Below are positions 25,976 to 38,066 of a stretch of 64,000 nt of DNA, piece after piece. The DNA is from Flabesymbios commensalis (taxonomy: Eukaryota; Annelida; Polychaeta; Terebellida; Flabelligeridae): assembly GCA_964017125.1 (NCBI GenBank), contig CAXHKU010000939.1:434001-498000 (forward strand). Reading direction: 5' to 3'. The notes beneath the pieces were generated by a model. The model saw nothing but the letters and a program-made list of their open reading frames with translations. It was not told where the DNA came from and searched no databases. Position 1 is the first letter of the stretch; the number at the start of each line of letters is the position of its first letter. The translations under genes and the position numbers were made by a program.

Positions 25976-27590
25976 ATATGTCAGCTGACATATTATCAGG
26001 TCACTAGCAGATAAAAGGTGTTATTATGTCAGATGACACATTGGTCACTAGCAGATATTGGGTGTTAATATGTCAGATAACACATGCAGGCGTCACTAGC
26101 AGATAAAGAGGCGTCACTAGCAGATAAAAGGTGTTGTCAGGTGACACAAGCGGTGTCACTAGCAGATAAAGGGTGGTAATATGTCAGGTGACACATGCGG
26201 TGTCACTAGCAGATAAAGGGTTGTAATATGTCAGGTGACACATGCGGTGTCACTAGCAGATAAAGGGTGTTAATATGTCAGGTGACACATGCGGTGTCAC
26301 TAGCAGATAAAAGGTGTTAATATGTCAGGTGACACATGCGGTGTCACTAGCAGATAAAGGGTGGTAATATGACAGGTGACACATGCCGTGTCACTAGCAG
26401 ATAAAGGGTGGTAATATGACAGGTGACACATGCGGTGTCACTAGCAGATAAAGGGTGGTAATATGACAGGTGACACATTCGGTGTCACCAGCAGATAAAG
26501 GGTGGTAATATGTCATGGGACACATGCGGTGTCACTAGCAGATAAAGGGTGTTAATATGTCAGGTGACACATGCGGTGTCACTAGCAGATGAAGGGTGTT
26601 AATATGTCAGGTGACACATGCGGTGTCACTAGCAGATAAAGGGTGGTAATATGACAGGTGACACATGCGGTGTCACTAGCAGATAAAGGGTGGTAATATG
26701 ACAGGTGACACATTCGGTGTCACTAGCAGATAAAGGGTGGTAATATGTCAGGGGACACATGCGGTGTCACTAGCAGATAAAGGGTGTTAATATGTCAGGT
26801 GACACATGCGGTGTCACTAGCAGATAAAGGGTGTTAATATGTCAAGTGACACATGCGGTGTCATTAGCAGATAAAGGGTGGTAATATGACAGGTGACACA
26901 TGCCGTGTCACTAGCAGATAAAGGGTGGTAATATGACAGGTGACACATGCCGTGTCACTAGCAGATAAAGGGTGGTAATATGACAGGTGACACATGCGGT
27001 GTCACTAGCAGATAAAGGGTGGTAATATGACAGGTGACACATGCGGTGTCACTAGCAGATAAAGGGTGTTAATATGTCAGGTGACACATGCGGTTTCACT
27101 AGCAGATAAAGGGTGGTAATATGTCAGGTGACACATGCGGTTTCACTAGCAGATAAAGGGTGTTAATATGTCAGGTGACACATGCGGTTTCACTAGCAGA
27201 TAAAGGGTGTTAATATGTCAGGTGACACATGCGGTTTCACTAGCAGATAAAAGGTGTTAATATGACAGGTGACACATGCGGTGTCACTAGCAGATAAAGG
27301 GTGGTAGTATGTCAGGTGACACATGCGGTTTCACTAGCAGATAAAGGGTGTTAATATGTCAGGTGACACATGCGGTGTCACTAGCAGATAAAGGGTGTTA
27401 ATATGACAGGTGACACATGCGGTGTCACTAGCAGATAAAGGGTGTTAATATGTCAGGTGACACATGCGGTGTCACTAGCAGATAAAGGGTGTTGATATGT
27501 CAGGTGACACATGCGGTGTCACTAGCAGATAAAGGGTGAGAAAATATTATGACAGATTCCACATGCAGGCGTCACGAGCAGAAAAAAATG
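25976..27590. repeat. 47-bp minisatellite, about 33 units
   Basis: The unit holds TGTCAGGTGACACATGCGGT, then GTCACTAGCAGATAAAGGG. Starts at 26281 and 26328 give 47 bp. TGTCAGGTGACA is a near palindrome. Alternating TGTCAGG/TGACAGG and GTTAATA/GGTAATA variants form repeating blocks. Confidence 0.95.
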
Positions 27591-28489
27591 TTTAAAGGCT
27601 CAATTCGAAGGGGATATGGCAAACAGTATGTCAGAATAGTATATACATGCACTCAGTTAAACCAGTTAAACCTGTCCAGTTTCATGGATAGGCTACATGA
27701 CAACACAGTAAATAATATTGTCCCATTCAACATGTTTAATGTTTCCCACATAAATACAATAACTATGACATAACAATAGATATTCTCACATAATACATCG
27801 ATATTACGTAATTATTATGCAATCATTACGTGACAACAACATGGGCATAATATAATTATATCTATATATATTGAGCCCAACGTCTGTGACGCTGGCTCAG
27901 CATCCAAGCAACATTGGAAAAAAATAAACTATGTTTTGTGGCGTGCATGTAGAATGCATCTGTCGCCAATAATGTTGCCATTTTAATGTTGAAACCTATG
28001 TCAGATCTGTCCATCAAAAGCCATCAAAGTAACTGCTCACTTGACAATTAGTAATTACCGTCATCTCCTTCAATAGTCAAATATTTCAACCCAGTTTCAT
28101 TTGTTTCACCCAAATACAAGAGAGCGCCTGCATTTAATAACAGTACGTAAGTGTATCACGTCGACATATTGAGATGGAAGAATCCAGTAACAAAAAATCT
28201 GGACTTCCCCCCCCCCCCCTACTCCCCTGGTGCTGGTCTTGACATTTTATATTAAATTGACTTAAACATCATATGTCTAGGTCTGCTATCGATCCAGATT
28301 CTAATCCTGACCAATCGTAACCTATGATCTGGGTCATGGAAAATTTCATCCGGAATAACACTGTCGTAACCGCCTTTTGACTTTGAACATTATATATCTG
28401 TAGCACCCCTACAATGCAGGTGTACAGAATTGCAGAATGTGGAGATATATATAATGCATAGATTGACTATAGATTGACTGCATGGATTG
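27591..28489. other. Unassigned, with two short dispersed-repeat copies
   Basis: GAGCCCAACGTCTGTGACGC plus TGGCTCAGCATCCAAGCAAC at 27874-27916 belongs to the GACGCTGGCCC family. AAAGTAACTGCTCACTTGAC at about 28027 is half of a ~65-bp palindrome. A run of 13 C lies at about 28208. No gene is supported. Confidence 0.5.
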
Positions 28490-28985
28490 ACTGCATTAGC
28501 GTCTCAAACGTTCACTCATCACTGAAACACGCTGAGGCTTTGTGTCACACGTTCACCCATCACTGAGGCACGCTCAGACTATTACTGACCAGCGTCTCAA
28601 ACATTCATTCATCACTGAAACACGCTGAGGCTTTGTGTCACACGTTCATCCATCACTGAGGTACGCTCAGGTTTTTCCTAGCCAGCGTCTCACACGTCCA
28701 CCCACCACTGAGCCATGGTGAGGCTCTGTCTCACAAGTTCGCCCACCGCTGAGGCACGCTCAGGCTTTTACTGACCAGCGTCTCATACGTTCTCATCCAC
28801 CATGAGGCAAGCTCAGGCTTTTACTGACCAGCATCTCATACGTTCACCCACAACTGAGGCAGGCTCAGGATTTTACTGGGCAGCGTCTTCTACGTTCACC
28901 CACAACTGAAGCAGGCTCAGGCTTTTACTGGCCAGCGTCTCATACGTTCATCCATCACTGAGGCAAGCTCAGGCTTTGTCTCCCT
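28490..28985. repeat. Degenerate ~50-60-bp minisatellite, about 9 units
   Basis: Recurring phrases are CAGCGTCTCATACGTTCACC, CACTGAGGCACGCTCAGG and CTTTTACTGACC. Units vary in length and sequence, so this array looks older than its neighbours. Confidence 0.85.
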
Positions 28986-30130
28986 ATTTGCAAACTACTG
29001 GATGGTGGAGACTTTATTTTAGTAAGACAAGCCAGTGGGCCGCCAATCAATAATCCAGTAAAACCGTCTAGATCAGAGCCAGTGGGGGGTATCAACCACT
29101 TTAAGTATTCCACGTCGGTCTTGGCTGCTCCACTCTGGAGTCGACTCTGGGATAAACATTTGTAACTGCCGCGTGTTGGCTTGGCTGCATCGTTCCATAT
29201 ATAGGCGCTGCAATAAACGTCATAAGCAAACTATTATCACATAATACTAATAGTAGGCTATAGAAGACTTAGACAGTCCGAGTATAGTACATTTTGTCAA
29301 GTGATTTATGTACGAATTGTCATGAAATAAAAAGGTGAGTTGATGCTATTTTGGGTTAGGTCAATGAAGTATCTCTACCCGTAAATCTACAGTATTGCAA
29401 CAGTTAAAATCCGAAGAAAAATCCAATTATATTTTAGAAACATCAACATCATCGTCTCTTGTTTGCTGGATAGGAGCAGAGGGTTAAACAGATTGGACAG
29501 TATCGGATCGTGTCTACGAGGTGGATGATCTGTATAGCTAGATGGCGGTCCAGTGCTGCACCCTAGGGGTCAAACACAGTCATATACCAAAATGCAGTAT
29601 TCACGTAACGGAACCGTGAGCAAATACTGCTTTTTGGCTTTGCAAAACAGAATAGACAATGTTAATCATTTTATTAACATCAAACGACGGTATAAAACAG
29701 GTCGGAATTGTAAATTTGCTCCCTAAATTTAAAAGCAGATTTTACCTGATTGAAGTTTAACTTTAAGCGGATAAAAATGTAAATGATTGCCTTTCAAAGG
29801 CTGCCAGTATCAAATATGAGAGTGCACAGCGCACAATGGGTCACTAACGGCGGAATGAAACGCTGTCTACCTGTCCACGCTAATCCTGTGATCCATAGAA
29901 ATGCGTTGTGACGGGAACTAATCCGTGACAAGAATCCACAAAGGGAATGTCGCAGCATGATCCGCGAACTGCGGCATTTGACACTGATTTTATTTTCCCG
30001 AATACACGGAATTAGATACTATACAGTGCAAAAACAATTTAACATATCACGAAATTCAAGGTCATTACAGTAAATGTTATCAACAAGCAATCAATTGATT
30101 ATTTCCGACCTATTATTTGTCGGTTTGTAT
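28986..30130. other. Unassigned
   Basis: No supported exon. One ~65-bp palindrome copy lies at 29586-29650. Confidence 0.4.
29586..29650. repeat. ~65-bp palindrome family copy
   Basis: CCAAAATGCAGTATT pairs with AAATACTGCTTTTTGG across ~20 nt. The right flank GGCTTTGCAAAACAG matches other family members. Confidence 0.6.
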
Positions 30131-32024
30131 AGGTACCCGTGCGCGGCCAAACGGATCCTCAGTGAGACACTGAGTGGTAACATAGGCCCCTGGACCTCAG
30201 TGACACAGTGGAAACATAGGCCACTGGACCTCAGTGACACATTGGTAACATAGGACCCTGTACCTCAGTGACACAGTGGTAACATAGGCCCCTGGACCTC
30301 AGTGACACAGTGGTAACATAGGACCCTGTACCTCAGTGGTAACATAGGACCATCGACCTCAGTGACACAGTGGAAACATAGGCCACTGTACCTCAGTGAC
30401 ACAGTGGTGACATAGGCCCCTGTACCTCAGTGACACAGTGGTAACAGATCCTAGACCTCAGTGACACAGTGGTAACATAGGTACCCGTGCGCGGCCAAAC
30501 GGATCCTCAGTGAGACACTGAGTGGTAACATAGGCCCCAGTACCTCAGTGACACAGTGGTAACATAGGACCCTGTACCTCAGTGCCACAGTGGTAACATA
30601 GGACCCTGTACCTCAGTGACACAGTGGTAACATAGGCCCCTGTACCTCAGTGACACAGTGGTAACATATGACCCTAGACCTCAGTGACACAGTGGTAACA
30701 TAGGACCCTGTACCTCAGTGACACAGTGGAAGAATAGGCCACTGAACCTCAGTGACACAGTGGTAACATAGGCCCCTGTACCTCGGTAACACAGTGGAAA
30801 CATAGGCCACTGGACCTCAGTGACACAGTGGTAACATAGGACCCTGTACCTCAGTGACACGGTGATAACATAGGCCCCTGGACCTCAGTGACACAGTGGA
30901 AACATATGCCCCTGGACCTCAGTGACACAGTGGTAACATAGGACCCTGTACCTCAGTGACACAGTGGTAACATAGGACACTGGACCTCAGTTACACAGTG
31001 GTAACATAAGACCCTGTACCTCAGTGACACAGTGGTAACAAAGGACGCTGGGCCGCAGTGACACAGTGGTAACATAGGACCCTAGACCTCAGTTACACAG
31101 TGGTAACATAGGACCCTTTACCTCAGTGACACAGTGGAAGAATAGGCCACTGTACCTCAGTGACACAGTGGTAACATAGGCCCCTGTACCTCGGTAACAC
31201 AGTGGAAACATAGGCCACTGGACCTCAGTGACACAGTGGTAACATAGGACCCTGTACCTCAGTGACACAGTGGTAACATAGGCCCCTGGACCTCAGTGAC
31301 ACAGTGGAAACATATGCCCCTGGACCTCAGTGACACAGTGGTAACATAGGACCCTGTACCTCAGTGACACAGTGGTAACATAGGACCCTGGACCTCAGTT
31401 ACACAGTGGTAACATAAGAGCCTGGACCTCAGTTACACAGTGGTAACATAGGACCCTGTACCTCAGTGACACAGTGGTAACATAGGACCCTGGACCTCAG
31501 TTACACAGTGGTAACATAAGACCCTGTACCTCAGTGACACAGTGGTAACAAAGGACGCTGGGCCGCAGTGACACAGTGGTAACATAGGACCCTAGACCTC
31601 AGTGACACAGTGTAACATAGGCCCCAGGACCTCAGTGACACAGTGATAACATAGGCCCCTGGACCTCAGTGACACAGTGGTAACATAAGACCCTGTACCT
31701 CAGTGACACAGTGGTAACATAGGACCCTAGACCTCAGTGACACGGTGGTAACATAGGCCCCTGTACCTCAGTGACACAGTGGTAACATAGGCCCCTGGAC
31801 CTCAGTGACACAGTGGTAACATATGACCCTAGACCTCAGTGACACCGTGTAACATAGGCCCCTGGACCTCAGTGCCACAGTGGTAACATAGGACCCTAGA
31901 CCTCAGTTACACAGTGGTAACATAGGCCCCTGTACCTCAGTGACACAGTGGTAACATAGGCCCCTGGACCTCAGTGCCACAGTGGTAACATAGGACTCGA
32001 GACCTCAGTGACACGCTGGTAACA
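30131..32024. repeat. 34-bp minisatellite, about 55 units, with higher-order repeats
   Basis: The unit is ACCTCAGTGACACAGTGGTA plus ACATAGGACCCTGT. The rare string GTGCGCGGCCAAACGGATCC occurs at about 30139 and 30487 (348 bp apart). GGACGCTGGGCCGCAGTG recurs at 31043 and 31553, exactly 510 bp (15 units) apart. These mark duplications of multi-unit blocks. Confidence 0.95.
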
Positions 32025-32212
32025 AGTAATTTTGGTAGTCATTGAAAAACACATTTGCTGTGACAACATATTTTATTAATATACCACGCCAGTATTTTAT
32101 TATTCTTTTTTTTTATGCCTAACTTTTCACACAGGATGACCCATATGGCATAGATAAATCATCATATGTAGTCTCTTTATAGTAATAGATAATAATCATG
32201 AAAATATTATGA
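32025..32212. other. Unassigned AT-rich sequence
   Basis: No supported feature. Confidence 0.4.
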
Positions 32213-33070
32213 ACTCTATGGTGAGACGGAGGGAGCTATGGATTCCGCCTCCGTTCTGTTTTTTTACCTCTTCTTTTGCCTATAACTTGTAAGAAAATAA
32301 GCTAGGATAACAATTTTTGGTATGTGGGTTACTTCTAGTTGGATGATGGACAGGCTAATATATTTTTAATCTGAATTAAATACGAAAGGCCGAAAGAAAA
32401 TGGTGTTACGGCGTTGGGCGTTGGTCTGTTGGGCCGTCCGTGAACATTTCGTTTCCGGAACATATCTCAGGATGTACTTGTCCGATTATCTTCAAATTTT
32501 ACACACAACACCTCTAGGGGGTCTAGGTGTGCTTTTTGGGGTATATAAACTTTCACCTACTTTTGGTTCAATACTATGACCTATTTAGACGTTTTTACAC
32601 ACACTTCGTTTTCGGAGCAGATCTCGAAAACTACTGTATACCTGTAATCATATTGCACATACATGATCTGCAAGTTCCATAGTTTTGCCTTTTCAGGTTT
32701 TTGTACCTTGACCTTGAAGTTGACCCAGCACTTTGACCTAGTTTATAACATCGGTAAATCCGACTGAAATATTTTGCGGAATATCATGAAAACCATTTCA
32801 TGGAAATGCAATAATGGAGACCATTATTGAATTCAAAATGGCTGTCGTATGGCTGAAAATTCTGTTATAATCATATGAAAGAAATTTATATATGAGTAAA
32901 CGATAACATTTAGGCGATGGGCTACTTATGGCTACCATCCACCCCTCCCCACGTCTCAACGAAAAAGGCCACAATGCACGCAACCATATCGGACCCACGA
33001 CAGAAACATGCTTCAGTAATGAACCTATTGAAACTCTATGGTCTCGCCTACGGTGACAGCGGGAGCTAAT
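32213..33070 (-). mobile_element. Rearranged, inverted Helentron-like family-1 copy
   Basis: Positions 32224-32790 are the reverse complement of the single-copy tail of copies 1 and 2 (they contain AAAATAAGCTAGGATAAC and CTTGACCTTGAAGTTGAC in reverse sense). The right arm of the terminal hairpin, TACGGTGACAGCGGGAGCTA, lies in plus orientation at the far end (33048-33069). AACTCTATGG flanks both junctions. The layout fits inversion of about 0.8 kb between two palindromes. The central array is reduced to one decayed unit. It abuts the LINE fragment at 33071. Confidence 0.65.
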
Positions 33071-33800
33071 AAATGAGGGTAATCTACCCATCAGGTCCTA
33101 TTTGTGGAGATCTTTCATGATACCACCCTTCCAGGTGGTATCATGGGCCTTTTCTAAATCGAAAAATATTACAACTGTATGTAGATTTTCAACAAAACCT
33201 TGACGGATATAAGTCTCCAGTCTGACCGAATGGTCTGTCGTACTTTTGCCTTTTTGGAAACCACATTGATATTTAGTTATTATATATCTCTAGGTCACAG
33301 AGAGGGACATGGCGCAATGGTTAGAGCGTTGCGCTCTGCCGATGTCGCTACCTGCCGTGTGGTTTCGAATCCCGCTTGATGCAGAATTTTCAGAGAAATA
33401 TCATGTTTCTCCCCTCTCAATCTTGGGACATTGTTAAGATGTTGTGTCCTTGGGCAAGGCACTTCACCCTCAAATGCTTCACTTGACTCAGGTGAAAATG
33501 AGTACCTGGTAGGACAGAGATGGCAATGTGTACGATAAGTTCAATGCGCCGAAACGGCTGCAGGACTGTATGCTCCCCGTGGAGTTGAAATGGCTCACAA
33601 ATGAACAGGTCCAGTGACCAGGGGGTAAGATGTAAAGTCGGATGATAGGTCTTCAGACTTGATATTAGACTATAAACCAGCACCTTTACCTTTACCTTTA
33701 TATTATTGTCTTGCAAGAATCATGTGAGACGATGTTTAATCATGCGCTCCATGATTTTGCAAAGACAACTTGTCAATGCGATTGGCCTGTATTTATTAGG
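33071..33800 (-). mobile_element. LINE reverse-transcriptase fragment split by a SINE
   Basis: On the minus strand, 33800-33707 encodes YRPIALTSCLCKIMERMIKH, and 33292-33080 encodes YQCGFQKGKSTTDHSVRLE, then FFDLEKAHDTTWKGGIMKDL. These are adjacent motifs of the palm and fingers of a non-LTR reverse transcriptase (motif A FDLEKAYDT-like). An in-frame stop replaces the usual Trp after HRLT, and one more lies after KDLHK. The SINE at 33296-33702 interrupts the frame between them. The fragment lacks the YADD part; the inverted Helentron-like copy begins where it ends. The clade is not certain (Jockey/I-like motifs). Confidence 0.78.
33296..33702 (+). mobile_element. tRNA-derived SINE
   Basis: The head GGGACATGGCGCAATGGTTA, with GAGCG, is a tRNA-like A box. 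GTGGTTTCGAATCCCGC about 50 nt on is a B box with one extra base. The body carries TGTCCTTGGGCAAGGCACTT, a phrase common to many animal SINEs. The 3' end is (ACCTTT)n. A short TATTAT on both sides may be the target duplication. It lies inside the LINE reverse-transcriptase fragment and is therefore younger than it. Confidence 0.82.
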
Positions 33801-34181
33801 ATAACATATATATTCCCCTTAAATAAGTGATATGGGTACCTAGAGGGTTACCGAATAAGAGCCTGAGACTATGTGGTGAACCTAGGCCTTTATGTAATAT
33901 GGGTACATAGAGGGTAACCAAAAGTAGAGCTAAACTAACATTATATAGAGTGGATTGGGTTGTAATGTATTTTGATATAGGGACCTAGGCTTATTATTTA
34001 TAATTAAAATAGTTCATGTTTAGTATATGTGCACACGATGTGAGACATACGGGGCATACCTAATAACGTTTGTCAAAAAGCATATAATATAGTTTTTGTC
34101 CGGTTAAGTGGGACAGGGCCAAAACTTATCGCCAGAAATAACAGCCATTTTACACGCAACGATGAGAAGCAATTAATTTAA
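33801..34181. other. Unassigned, with a two-copy direct repeat
   Basis: GGGTACCTAGAGGGTTACC (about 33834) and GGGTACATAGAGGGTAACC (about 33902) are ~68 bp apart. Nothing else is recognised. Confidence 0.4.
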
Positions 34182-35790
34182 TTAGATAAACCCTCACAAC
34201 AGCCAATAAGTTGAACCCTTGTCATGCTAGGACAGAATTATATATCAAACCCCACAACATTCAATAAGATTAACCCTTGTCATGCTAGGACAGAATTATA
34301 TATAAACCCAACAACATCTAATAAGATTAACCCTTGTCATGATAGGACAGAATTATATATAAACTCAACAACATCCAATAAGTTTAACCCTTGTCATGCT
34401 AGGACAGAATTATATATCAAACCCCACAACATTCAATAAGATTAACCCTTGTCATGCTAGGACAGAATTATATATAAACCCAACAACATCTAATAAGATT
34501 AACCCTTGTCATGATAGGACAGAATTATATATAAACTCAACAACATCCAATAAGTTTAACCCTTGTCATGCTAGGACAGAATTATATTTAAACCCAACAA
34601 CAGCCAATAAGTTTAACCCTTGTCATGCTAGGACAGAATTATATATAAACCCAACAACAGCTAATATGTTTAACCCTTGTCATGATAGGACAGAATTATA
34701 TATAAACCCAGCAACAGCCAATAAGTTTAACCCTTGTCATGATAGGACAGAATTATATATAAACCCAGCAACAGCCACTAAGTTTAACCCTTGTCATGAT
34801 AGGACAGAATTATATATAAACCCAACAACAGCCAATAAGTTTAACCCTTGTCATGCTAGGACAGAATTATATATAAACCCAGCAACAGCCAATAAGTTTA
34901 ACCCTTGTCATGATAGGACAGAATTATATATAAACCCAGCAACAGCCAATAAGTTTAACCCTTGTCATGATAGGACAGAATTATATATAAACCCAACAAC
35001 AGCCACTAAGTTTAACCCTTGTCATGCTAGGACAGAATTATATATAAACCCAACAACAGCCAATAAGTTTAACCCTTGTCATGCTAGGACAGAATTATAT
35101 ATAAACCCAACAACAGCCAATAAGTTTAACCCTTGTCATGATAGGACAGAATTATATATAAACCCAACAACAGCCACTAAGTTTAACCCTTGTCATGATA
35201 GGACAGAATTATATATAAACCCAACAACAGCCAATAAGTTTAACCCTTGTCATGATAGGACAGAATTATATATAAACCCAACAACAGCCAATAAGTTTAA
35301 CCCTTGTCATGATAGGACAGAATTATATATAAACCCAACAACAGCCACTAAGTTTAACCCTTGTCATGCTAGGACAGAATTATATATAAACCCAACAACA
35401 GCCAATATGTTTAACCCTTGTCATGATAGGACAGAATTATATATAAACCCAACAACAGCCAATAAGTTTAACCCTTGTCATGCTAGGACAGAATTATATA
35501 TAAACCCAACAACAGCCAATAAGTTTAACCCTTGTCATGCTAGGACAGAATTATTTATAAACCCAACAACAGCCAATAAGTTTAACCCTTGTCATGCTAG
35601 GACAGAATTATATATAAACCCAACAACAGCCAATAAGTTTAACCCTTGTCATGCTAGGACAGAATTATATATAAACCCAACAACAGCCAATGAGTTTAAC
35701 CCTTGTCATGCTAAGACAGAATTATATATAAACCCAACAACAGCCAATAAGTTTAACCCTTGTCATGATAGGACAGAATTATATATAAGC
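34182..35790. repeat. 57-bp minisatellite, about 28 units, with a 475-codon ORF
   Basis: The unit is TTTAACCCTTGTCATGCTAG plus GACAGAATTATATATAAACC and a CAACAACAGCCAATAAG segment. 57 bp is 19 codons, so the plus frame from the ATG at 34396 to 35823 repeats NPCHDRTELYINPTTANKF with substitutions. The first three units plus one base form a 172-bp block present twice (34224 and 34396). There is no signal peptide, no splice context and no sign of codon-position constraint by eye. I treat the ORF as a consequence of unit length. Confidence 0.92.
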
Positions 35791-36160
35791 TTATACGTTC
35801 TTGTCAACAAGTTTGCAACATAATAAAATTCCAACATTTTAGGAATTTTAGGCTGGAAATTGCAACAACAATTCCAGGTTGGAATGACAACAAATACTAC
35901 CAGACAACTTAAAAACAGCTTACACAAGAAATCGATATAAAATAGTCATCGTTCAGATTCAAGTCGTCGGTGAACGATAAATGAGCATAATAACTTGGTG
36001 ACACAATGCGACACGGCGATACGAGCGCTGTTGATCACGCAAATTACTAAATAGTAGCTCCCCTCTGACAATAACACAGGTCGCCGGTGTACTTGAACGG
36101 TAATTTATGCCGCGCGGAATGTTATCATCACTGTTGACTTTGCAGCTCACCTCTACTACC

Positions 36161-36227
36161 GTGCACAGCCAAAAGGCAGTAGCTACTTACTTTTCAAGTG
36201 AGGAGATACTGCATTTTACAGCAGTGG
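36161..36227. repeat. ~65-bp palindrome family copy
   Basis: GCACAGCCAAAAGGCAGTAG, loop region CTACTTACTTTTCAAGTGAG, then GAGATACTGCATTTTACAGC. Imperfect stem. Confidence 0.65.
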
Positions 36228-36270
36228 TATTGATAACACACGAACCGATCGTATACGGTGACTCCGAGCT

Positions 36271-36333
36271 AAGGAAAACAGCAGTAACTGCTCACTTGCT
36301 CACTCCAAAAGTACAGTTATATTGCTGTGCGCC
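36271..36333. repeat. ~65-bp palindrome family copy
   Basis: AAGGAAAACAGCAGTAACTG, then CTCACTTGCTCACT, then AGTACAGTTATATTGCTGTG. The right arm is degenerate. Confidence 0.6.
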
Positions 36334-36820
36334 TCTGAACCGGAGCGTACAGCAAACCAGGTCGTACATTTCGTAATCATTATATGTGTATATTCTCCAT
36401 CATCATTTTCACAAAAAATGCATCGCTTTCTGTGATTCTAGCACGTTATCTCTGAATTGAAAGAGTTGAGCGTTGTAATAATACTGTATCCGCTGTGCAA
36501 ATCCTTAAACCGTCAGTATCCGGATTCGAGTATAGCAAATAGAGGGGCGGGCCATCCTCCATAGATTAGTCTTCCCATGTATCAGGCACACACATAAATT
36601 ATAATTTTGCTTGGTGATTTGATGGTCGCAAAATTACTCAGTAAAATCACAATTTATATAGGCCTACATGTACCATTAATTATTATCTCGTTAGGTGATT
36701 CTATTGGTTAATTTCGCGATTCTAACCAATGAAATCAGCCGGCGCGGTGTAGCGAGCACTTACCAGATGCAGGAGTGTCTCCGCCGTGGATTGGGCAGCT
36801 CGGGTATTGTGAGCAGAGCC

Positions 36821-36851
36821 ATGGCGGCCTGCTCCGGGGATACCACAGCAG
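36821..36851 (+). CDS. Candidate first coding exon in CpG-rich sequence (speculative)
   Basis: GAGCC precedes ATGGCGGCC in a good initiation context. The frame reads MAACSGDTTA, then a split codon at CAG followed by GTGGGT, an acceptable 5' splice site. The surrounding 36720-38080 is the most CpG-rich part of the window, as expected near an invertebrate promoter. No second exon in the required phase could be fixed: the nearest good acceptor (ACATTACAG, ending 37649) opens GPPPPLQRALTEDQIAALLT in the wrong phase. It may be chance. Confidence 0.25.
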
Positions 36852-37525
36852 GTGGGTGGCGTCCCTATCACGCGGGATCCCTCTACATACGCTACTACAC
36901 GCTATGTACTACAATCACAAGAGTATCACACAAGTAGCAATGTTGTTACGGGTAATTTAACACGTATGATACACACGCCTGTACAGCTCTGCTATTGGAC
37001 TAGGCTATTGTACGGCTTAACGAGACACCCAGTGCACGATATCATATCATAAAATGCCGTGCTGGTCCAAACTTGGGTAGGCCTATACAGCATTATCCCG
37101 TTATTATGTCACATGTCCACTTTCATGTACTTATGTTGAATGTTCTATAACCAGACACATGTAGTTACATATCCATGACTGAGTGTGGTTCACTAAGTGG
37201 TGTAGGCCTATTCCGCGCCATATTTGGCAGGTGAGTCGTTAATCCGTTCGACATTAGCAGATTATAACCTATGTTTCCCGTGGCCCAGCTTTAACCATTG
37301 ATGCTGATGCTGTGCGATGCGGTGCTGCCCACTGTGACACAGAGTGAGTGTGATGTGAGAGGGTGACAGTGAAGATGCAGGGTATCAGTAGAGTAGTGTG
37401 TGTGGAGCTACAACAGACCGTGTCATATGTCTCGATCTCTCTCTGTCTCTCTGGTCGTCTCTCGGCTGTCAGCGTGCGCACATAGCTGTCCACCGGGCGC
37501 CCAGCTACTGAGCATACATGAAAGG

Positions 37526-37575
37526 CGTCCCTCACATTGAAGATCCCGGTCAAGACGATGAAAGCCTCCCGAGCC
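37526..37575. repeat. 50-bp duplicated segment, copy A
   Basis: GTCCCTCACATTGAAGATCC and its neighbours are repeated at 38492-38541 with one mismatch over 50 bp. On the minus strand both read EAFIVLTGIFNVRDAF. In this copy the minus frame continues upstream into an alanine-rich stretch and passes AATGTGAGG, a possible donor. Confidence 0.8.
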
Positions 37576-38000
37576 TGCGCGGCCGCCGCCGCCGGTGTAG
37601 CGCCGTCCCGTCCGATGTTCACAACGCTTGGTTCCTTGTAACATTACAGGGACCACCACCACCACTGCAAAGGGCCCTCACTGAAGATCAAATAGCTGCA
37701 TTGTTGACTGGCGTGACGTGCCATTGCATGGTTTTGGTTAGCACGACACGTGTGGATTTATCTGTGGGGCGTCCTGCACACACACGTACAGAGCGGCCCC
37801 TCTACTGGACACACAGGCTTAAACTCTCTCTGGATCGCCTGTATGAGCCGCGGACAGGACGCCACTGACTGGCAGGATGGCTGCCTGGCAGGATTGCAAT
37901 ACCAGCAACCTCTGTTGGCCTGCACTACGGCGGCAATTGGCAGTGGCAGCAGAATGACTATGACTGTGGTGCCTGCTGACAGTGCTACAGCTTTTCTCTG
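37576..38000. other. CpG-rich unassigned sequence
   Basis: Overlapping short ORFs occur on both strands. A pyrimidine-poor but usable acceptor lies at 37649. No domain is recognised, and host exons cannot be excluded. Confidence 0.35.
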
Positions 38001-38066
38001 CAAATATAAAAGGCAGTAACTACTTACTTCAAAATTAAGCAGTTACTACCTTTTTGCTTTGTACAG
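38001..38066. repeat. ~65-bp palindrome family copy
   Basis: AAAAGGCAGTAACTACTTAC, loop TTCAAAATT, AAGCAGTTACTACCTTTTTG. This is one of the best-paired copies. Confidence 0.75.

Larger units (their letters stand above)
35791..36720. other. Unassigned, with two palindrome copies
   Basis: Two ~65-bp palindrome copies (36161 and 36271) are 110 bp apart. No exon is supported. Confidence 0.4.

Noticed and set aside
36107-36376. 89-codon ORF on plus strand
   Set aside because: It crosses two palindrome-family copies; there is no conserved feature.
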